The notes under the pieces are model-generated. The model was not told the origin of the DNA. It was given only the letters and a program-made list of their open reading frames with translations, and did no database searches. This document shows positions 59,936-64,000 of a DNA stretch of 64,000 nt, one piece after another; position 1 is the stretch's first letter, and each line of letters opens with the position of its first letter. The position numbers were made by a program, and so were the translations under genes. The DNA is taken from the NCBI RefSeq assembly GCF_021365465.1, contig NZ_CP089932.1, forward strand, positions 2,294,001 to 2,358,000. Reading direction: 5' to 3'. This stretch comes from Erwinia tracheiphila. GTDB lineage: Bacteria; Pseudomonadota; Gammaproteobacteria; Enterobacterales; Enterobacteriaceae.

Positions 59936-61087
59936 TGCGCCATCAGATAATGTGGTACCCAAAGCCTGCTGCAGTCTGTTGCACCAGTTTGCCACCGCGG
60001 TTTGCAGGATCACATCAAAAATAACCTGAGGCGATAAACCAGCATCATTTAACGGTTTTATGTGAGCAGCACTGAAACGTTCGGGCGATCGGGTGAGTTG
60101 AGCAGCAGCTTGAATAACTGCCTGTCCTGATTGCGTCGCCACCTTCAGCGCGTGCGCCACGCTTTTTCGCAGCGCATCACCCAGGCTTTTATCATCAAAG
60201 TGCTGTAAGCAGGCGGCACTACCGTTAATTCTTGCAACAACCGCCGCGGCCAGCGCCCCTTCCGATGTCGCGCCGTTTTCCTGAAGTCGATTAATTAGCA
60301 TCCCCCAGCCTTGCAGCGCGGATGCATCATGTGCAAGTAGCCATGCGCAGTCATTTAACATCGGCTGTGGCTGGCACCAGGTCAACACCTCAAGCTGGCT
60401 GGCTGAAGCATAGCGCAGCTCGACAGGGGGCAAAAGGGGGCGCCACGGCGCTGTATCGGCAAAACATTCCGCCGCCGCATCTTCTCGTTCGGGAAAGCCC
60501 GGTATCCAACGTGCCGGCAGGGATAGAAGGGCGTGTATTCCCGCCATCACGCGTGCCTGATAGCTGATAAAGCCAATCAACTGGCTGTAAGTAATAATAT
60601 CCGGTGTGGTCAGTCCGACATCATCAAGACGGCGCAATGCAAGTGGGGTGATTAAGTCGGGCTGGCTGGCAAGTTGACGTGCATATTCCGTCATTTGAGT
60701 CAAACGATGATTACTTTCCCTTGATGAGTCCAGGCTGGTAAGAGGGTTAAGCCGCGCGGCATAGTGATTACAAAGGCGCTGAACGCCGGCAACCTGTGCC
60801 ACCGTTAATGCTGCACTCAGCCTGTCATACAGCGTCAGTGTATGCGTCATCGAATTAGTTATTTTCTGGGGAAACAATAGATGATAAAAATCACGCGAGG
60901 CCTGTAGCAGAGGTTGTAGGCAATCGAGCATATTTTTTAGCTCCGCAGAGCAGAGTGCGTCTATGCCAGGAAGAAAATGATCCTCAACCTCTGCGGCTTC
61001 AGGAACCAGTGCGGCAGAGGGTACCCGAAGCGTGCATTGCGTTTCATGATACCAGTGGCTGTAGCCGGAAAAACGGCGCTGTTCCAT
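59924..61087 (-). CDS. yciW: YciW, AhpD/CMD-like putative peroxidase family
   Basis: 387 residues, beginning MEQRRFSGYSHWYHETQCTL as E. coli YciW (MEQRHITGKSHWYHETQ). All-alpha, carboxymuconolactone decarboxylase/AhpD-like. In E. coli it belongs to the CysB regulon and is linked to cysteine metabolism; its reaction is not defined. rnb, next to yciW in E. coli, is absent here. It is transcribed toward the chemoreceptor; sapF lies upstream on the same strand. Confidence 0.88.
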   Translation of the reverse strand: MEQRRFSGYSHWYHETQCTLRVPSAALVPEAAEVEDHFLPGIDALCSAELKNMLDCLQPLLQASRDFYHLLFPQKITNSMTHTLTLYDRLSAALTVAQVAGVQRLCNHYAARLNPLTSLDSSRESNHRLTQMTEYARQLASQPDLITPLALRRLDDVGLTTPDIITYSQLIGFISYQARVMAGIHALLSLPARWIPGFPEREDAAAECFADTAPWRPLLPPVELRYASASQLEVLTWCQPQPMLNDCAWLLAHDASALQGWGMLINRLQENGATSEGALAAAVVARINGSAACLQHFDDKSLGDALRKSVAHALKVATQSGQAVIQAAAQLTRSPERFSAAHIKPLNDAGLSPQVIFDVILQTAVANWCNRLQQALGTTLSDGALKG

Positions 61088-61192
61088 GATAATTCCTTGT
61101 CAGCGAGGATAGGCTATCCTTACCCAGGCAACGTGTTGGCACAAAATAACGTTGAGTGCTAATCAATTACGGAAAAGCATAACACCCACAGA

Positions 61193-62008
61193 TCAACCCG
61201 GGTAGTCACGGCACCTGGCATCTGCCGTCAGCACCTCACCGAAATGGCTGTTAATTAACCGCCGGGTCAGGTCATGTAAAGGGCTGGAGAGCACCCCTGC
61301 CGTACTGCCTCTCTCTACCACTTCGCCCTGATGCATGACCAGCAGCTGGTCACTGATATGTTTCATCATCCCGAGATGTTGAGTAACATAGATATAAGCG
61401 ATGCCATGTTTGTCCTGTAGCTCAAGCATCAAATTAACCAGCTGTGAACGCATTGACATATCCAGCGAAGCTAGTGCTTCGTCGGCCACAATGACTCGGG
61501 GTTGCAGAATGAGCGCCCGCGCCAGCCCGACGCGCTGCTTCTGTCCGGGAGCCAGCATGTGCGGGTAATAACTGGCATGGTCGTGACGCAGGCCTACCTG
61601 GCGCAGTGTAGCAATAATCCGTTTTTCACGCGCCACCGGTGACAAATCGGTATTGAGTCGCAGGGGGAAATCGAGGGTCTGACTGATGCGCTGACGTGGA
61701 TTAAGGGCAGTGGAAGAGTCCTGGAAAATCATTCGAATATGCTGGCTACGATAGCCGTAGTCGCCATATTCCAGTGGATGATCGTCAATGACAATATCTC
61801 CTGACGTGGGGGCCACCATACCACTGAGCATTTTTGCCAGCGTGGATTTGCCCGATCCATTTTCGCCAATGATTGCCAACGTTTGCCGTTCACGAAGCAT
61901 AAAACTTACCTCTTTGACGGCTTCAACATGTTGTCGACGGAACAGTCCGGTGCGATAACGATAGGTTTTGCTCAGATTACGCACTTCCAGCAGCGTTTCA
62001 ATCATCAC
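61193..62008 (-). CDS. sapF: SapF ABC transporter ATP-binding protein
   Basis: 271 residues (268 in E. coli); start at 62008 or the next ATG at 62005, overlapping the sapD stop. Walker [10 protein letters not shown], signature [15 protein letters not shown], Walker [13 protein letters not shown]. Part of SapABCDF, linked to putrescine export and to antimicrobial-peptide resistance in different species. Confidence 0.95.
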   Translation of the reverse strand: MMIETLLEVRNLSKTYRYRTGLFRRQHVEAVKEVSFMLRERQTLAIIGENGSGKSTLAKMLSGMVAPTSGDIVIDDHPLEYGDYGYRSQHIRMIFQDSSTALNPRQRISQTLDFPLRLNTDLSPVAREKRIIATLRQVGLRHDHASYYPHMLAPGQKQRVGLARALILQPRVIVADEALASLDMSMRSQLVNLMLELQDKHGIAYIYVTQHLGMMKHISDQLLVMHQGEVVERGSTAGVLSSPLHDLTRRLINSHFGEVLTADARCRDYPG

Positions 62009-62997
62009 TGACTCTCCAGGTTAAGTGGGAAGTGGCAGGCAAAAATATGCATTTTGGTTCCGGTCAGACGGGGCCGTTCAATGCAGGTTTTTTGTGCGTA
62101 GGGACAGCGAGGTCCCAGGCGACAGCCCATTGGCAAGTGCTCCAGTGAAGGAATCGCACCGGGAAGTGTGTTCAGTTGGCTTTTATGGGGGAGCGGGCGA
62201 CCAAAATCCAGCATGGCGCGAATCAGTGCCTGCGTGTAAGGATGATGTGGGGCAGCGATCAGCTCCTCACTGGGTGCGGTCTCCACCGTTTGTCCGCAGT
62301 ACATCACATTGATGCGGTCGGCCCATTTGGCCAGCATCTGCAAATCGTGGCTGATCAGCAAAATGGTGGTGTTGTTGTTTTGATTCAGTCGTGTCAGCAG
62401 GCGGAATATCTGCGCCTGGGTGGTGGGTTCCATTGCATTAGTGGGTTCGTCGGCAATCAGCAGGCGCGGCTGGTTGGCAAGTGCGATAGCAATCATGACT
62501 TTCTGGCATTCCCCTTCCGTTAGCTCGTAGGGGAAGCTGCTCATGGTGTTTTTATGATCTTTGATGCCAACGCGATGCAGCAGATCGATGGCCCGACGAC
62601 GACGCCAGCGAAAGCGCTGATACCAACGCCCTTTCCAGGTCCAGCCTGGAATCGCCTGCATCAACTGGCGACCAATATTTGCTGAAGGGTCGAGGCAGGA
62701 TTGCGGCTCCTGAAAAATCATTGATACGTTATGCCCAACCAGCTTGCGCCGTTCACGAGGCGTAAGGCGGAGTAAATCAATATCATCAAACCGCATGCGG
62801 TCAGCGGTAACGAGCCAGTTATCCTTGGTCACGCCGCATATGGTTTTGGCGATAAGGCTTTTCCCGGAGCCGGACTCGCCAACCAGCCCGCGTATTTCAC
62901 CTTCGCTCAGAGTCATGTTGACCCGATCGACCGCCTTCACCGGGCCTTCAGCGGTCATAAATTCAATGGTCAAATTACGGATATCGAGCAGCGGCAT
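62005..62997 (-). CDS. sapD: SapD ABC transporter ATP-binding protein
   Basis: 330 residues, E. coli length. Walker [10 protein letters not shown], a degenerate signature [14 protein letters not shown], Walker [13 protein letters not shown], and the C-terminal Cys set [14 protein letters not shown]. SapD also supports Trk potassium uptake (TrkE phenotype) in E. coli. The start directly follows the sapC stop. Confidence 0.96.
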   Translation of the reverse strand: MPLLDIRNLTIEFMTAEGPVKAVDRVNMTLSEGEIRGLVGESGSGKSLIAKTICGVTKDNWLVTADRMRFDDIDLLRLTPRERRKLVGHNVSMIFQEPQSCLDPSANIGRQLMQAIPGWTWKGRWYQRFRWRRRRAIDLLHRVGIKDHKNTMSSFPYELTEGECQKVMIAIALANQPRLLIADEPTNAMEPTTQAQIFRLLTRLNQNNNTTILLISHDLQMLAKWADRINVMYCGQTVETAPSEELIAAPHHPYTQALIRAMLDFGRPLPHKSQLNTLPGAIPSLEHLPMGCRLGPRCPYAQKTCIERPRLTGTKMHIFACHFPLNLESQ

Positions 62998-63888
62998 TTA
63001 TTCCACTCCCGCAACGATAGCGCGACGGATGCCATCGCCTAACAGATTAACAATCAGCACGCTCAACATAATAGCCGCGCCTGGCAGCATCACAGTCCAG
63101 GGCGCGACATAGATCAGCTCAAGCGCATCCCCTAACATCGTCCCCCATTCAGGCGACGGTAGCTGTGCGCCCAGATCGAGGAAACCTAATGCGGCAATAT
63201 CAAGAATGGCGATGGATAAGGCACGGGTGAACTCACTTACCAGCAGCGCCAGAATATTGGGAAAAACAGCATGGCGCAGAATGTTCCCGCTGCTGGCACC
63301 GTCCAGCCTGGCGGCTACCACGTAATCTTTTTCCAGCTCGTCATGAACGGCACTATAAACAGCTCGCACCAGGCGTGGAATTATTGACAGAAAAATCGCC
63401 AGAAGGGCATGTGCCAGCGTTGGGCCGAGAAAGGCCACTACAATAATCGCCAGCAGCAGTGAAGGAATGGAAAGTAGGGTATCGAGAATATGGTTCATCA
63501 CCGCTGAACGCAGACCGCGCGTGAGTCCGGCAAAAATGCCCAGTACCGTGGCAAACAAAGCAGCAACCAGCGTGACCAGTATGGCCGAACCCACAGTTGG
63601 CGCTGCACCACTCAGTAATCTGCTGAGTAGATCATGACCAAGATCGTCAGTGCCTAAGAAGAACGAGACTTCACCGTAGCGCGACCAGGAAGGAGGCAAC
63701 AGCTGAAACCCCATAAACTGTTGATCCAGACTGTATGGTGCCAGCATACGACCAAAAAGACAGATGAAAATTAGCGCGATAAAAGCATAAAAACCCACCA
63801 TCGCGGCAGTATCGCGGTAGAAAAGCCGCCAGGTACGGCGAAACGGGCTGGGAAGCCGTTTTTCGGCGTAAATATTAACGGAGGGCAT
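62998..63888 (-). CDS. sapC: SapC ABC transporter permease
   Basis: 296 residues, E. coli length; [20 protein letters not shown] and [20 protein letters not shown] (EAA loop), six membrane helices. It should pair with SapB. The start [16 protein letters not shown] is a little different from E. coli. No ribosome site is obvious, and the sequence upstream does not encode the end of sapB. Confidence 0.95.
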   Translation of the reverse strand: MPSVNIYAEKRLPSPFRRTWRLFYRDTAAMVGFYAFIALIFICLFGRMLAPYSLDQQFMGFQLLPPSWSRYGEVSFFLGTDDLGHDLLSRLLSGAAPTVGSAILVTLVAALFATVLGIFAGLTRGLRSAVMNHILDTLLSIPSLLLAIIVVAFLGPTLAHALLAIFLSIIPRLVRAVYSAVHDELEKDYVVAARLDGASSGNILRHAVFPNILALLVSEFTRALSIAILDIAALGFLDLGAQLPSPEWGTMLGDALELIYVAPWTVMLPGAAIMLSVLIVNLLGDGIRRAIVAGVE

Positions 63889-64000
63889 ACAGCACCGTTT
63901 TATTGTTATCGGATTTGCATGAGTTTAATTGAATTTTTCCATCTATTTCAATGAATTGTTTCATGACATTGCTTTGACCTGTTTTACTACAATTTACCTG
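63889..64000. other. Sequence upstream of sapC without a sapB end
   Basis: In E. coli the sapB stop abuts sapC. Here none of the three minus-strand frames over the last 112 bases reads the hydrophobic SapB C-terminus. The only frame open throughout gives a polar sequence ([20 protein letters not shown]). The stretch is AT-rich. Confidence 0.55.

Overview
The window is a chromosomal segment of an enterobacterium. Gene content and order (tdk-adhE-ychE-oppABCDF-yciU-cls, yciI-tonB-yciA-yciB-yciC, trp operon-rnm-yciO, rluB-yciK-sohB, ldhA-ydbH-ynbE-ydbL, azoR-hrpA, yciW-sapFDC) follow the E. coli 27-32 min region. Two features suggest a plant-associated Erwinia/Pantoea-type genome: a putative type III effector/chaperone pair behind an Hrp-box-like promoter, and a separate trpG and trpD. 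The heavy insertion-sequence load and many fresh pseudogenes resemble host-adapted Erwinia such as E. tracheiphila. That genus call is inference; no rRNA or other species marker lies in the window.

Layout. 1-14.5 kb is intact core: the end of thymidine kinase, AdhE, YchE, the Opp oligopeptide ABC transporter with two tandem oppA genes, YciU and cardiolipin synthase. 15-23 kb is a decayed accessory zone: an IS256-family element, an AT-rich RgpF-like gene, yciI and tonB, then yciA cut by a second, dead IS256 element. Beyond it lies an orphan contact-dependent-inhibition module (RNase A-like CdiA-CT toxin end plus CdiI) whose immunity gene is split by an IS1 and whose toxin carries a stop codon. 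22.7-27.2 kb holds yciB, yciC, a Cys-cluster protein, then a two-gene operon on the minus strand: a type III chaperone-like gene followed by a 407-residue protein with a HEFIH...E zincin signature. A close match to a HrpL-dependent Hrp box lies upstream. 27.4-34.2 kb is a complete trp operon with TrpR operator, leader peptide and attenuator. 34.2-42.3 kb holds rnm, yciO, a GT4 glycosyltransferase with a probable homopolymer frameshift, a second IS1, rluB, yciK and sohB; btuR is missing between rluB and yciK.

42.4-46.6 kb is an IS pile-up (IS481-like with intact target duplications, an IS630 fragment, an IS3-family element) followed by a remnant of a type VI secretion cargo island: an Hcp tail, a frameshifted amidase effector and its immunity gene, fused onto a truncated ldhA pseudogene. 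The AsmA-like envelope genes ydbH-ynbE-ydbL follow. 49.9-52.9 kb holds an IS200/IS605-type element with a frameshifted tnpB and a third IS1 lying in a second, partly deleted IS481-like copy. 52.9-64 kb is azoR, hrpA, a chemoreceptor, yciW and sapF-sapD-sapC; the sequence upstream of sapC does not encode the end of SapB.

Taken together, metabolic and transport genes are conserved, while each break in synteny coincides with IS elements and with remnants of interbacterial or host-directed effector systems (CDI, T6SS cargo, T3SS effector). The T3SS effector operon is the only one of these three that still looks intact.
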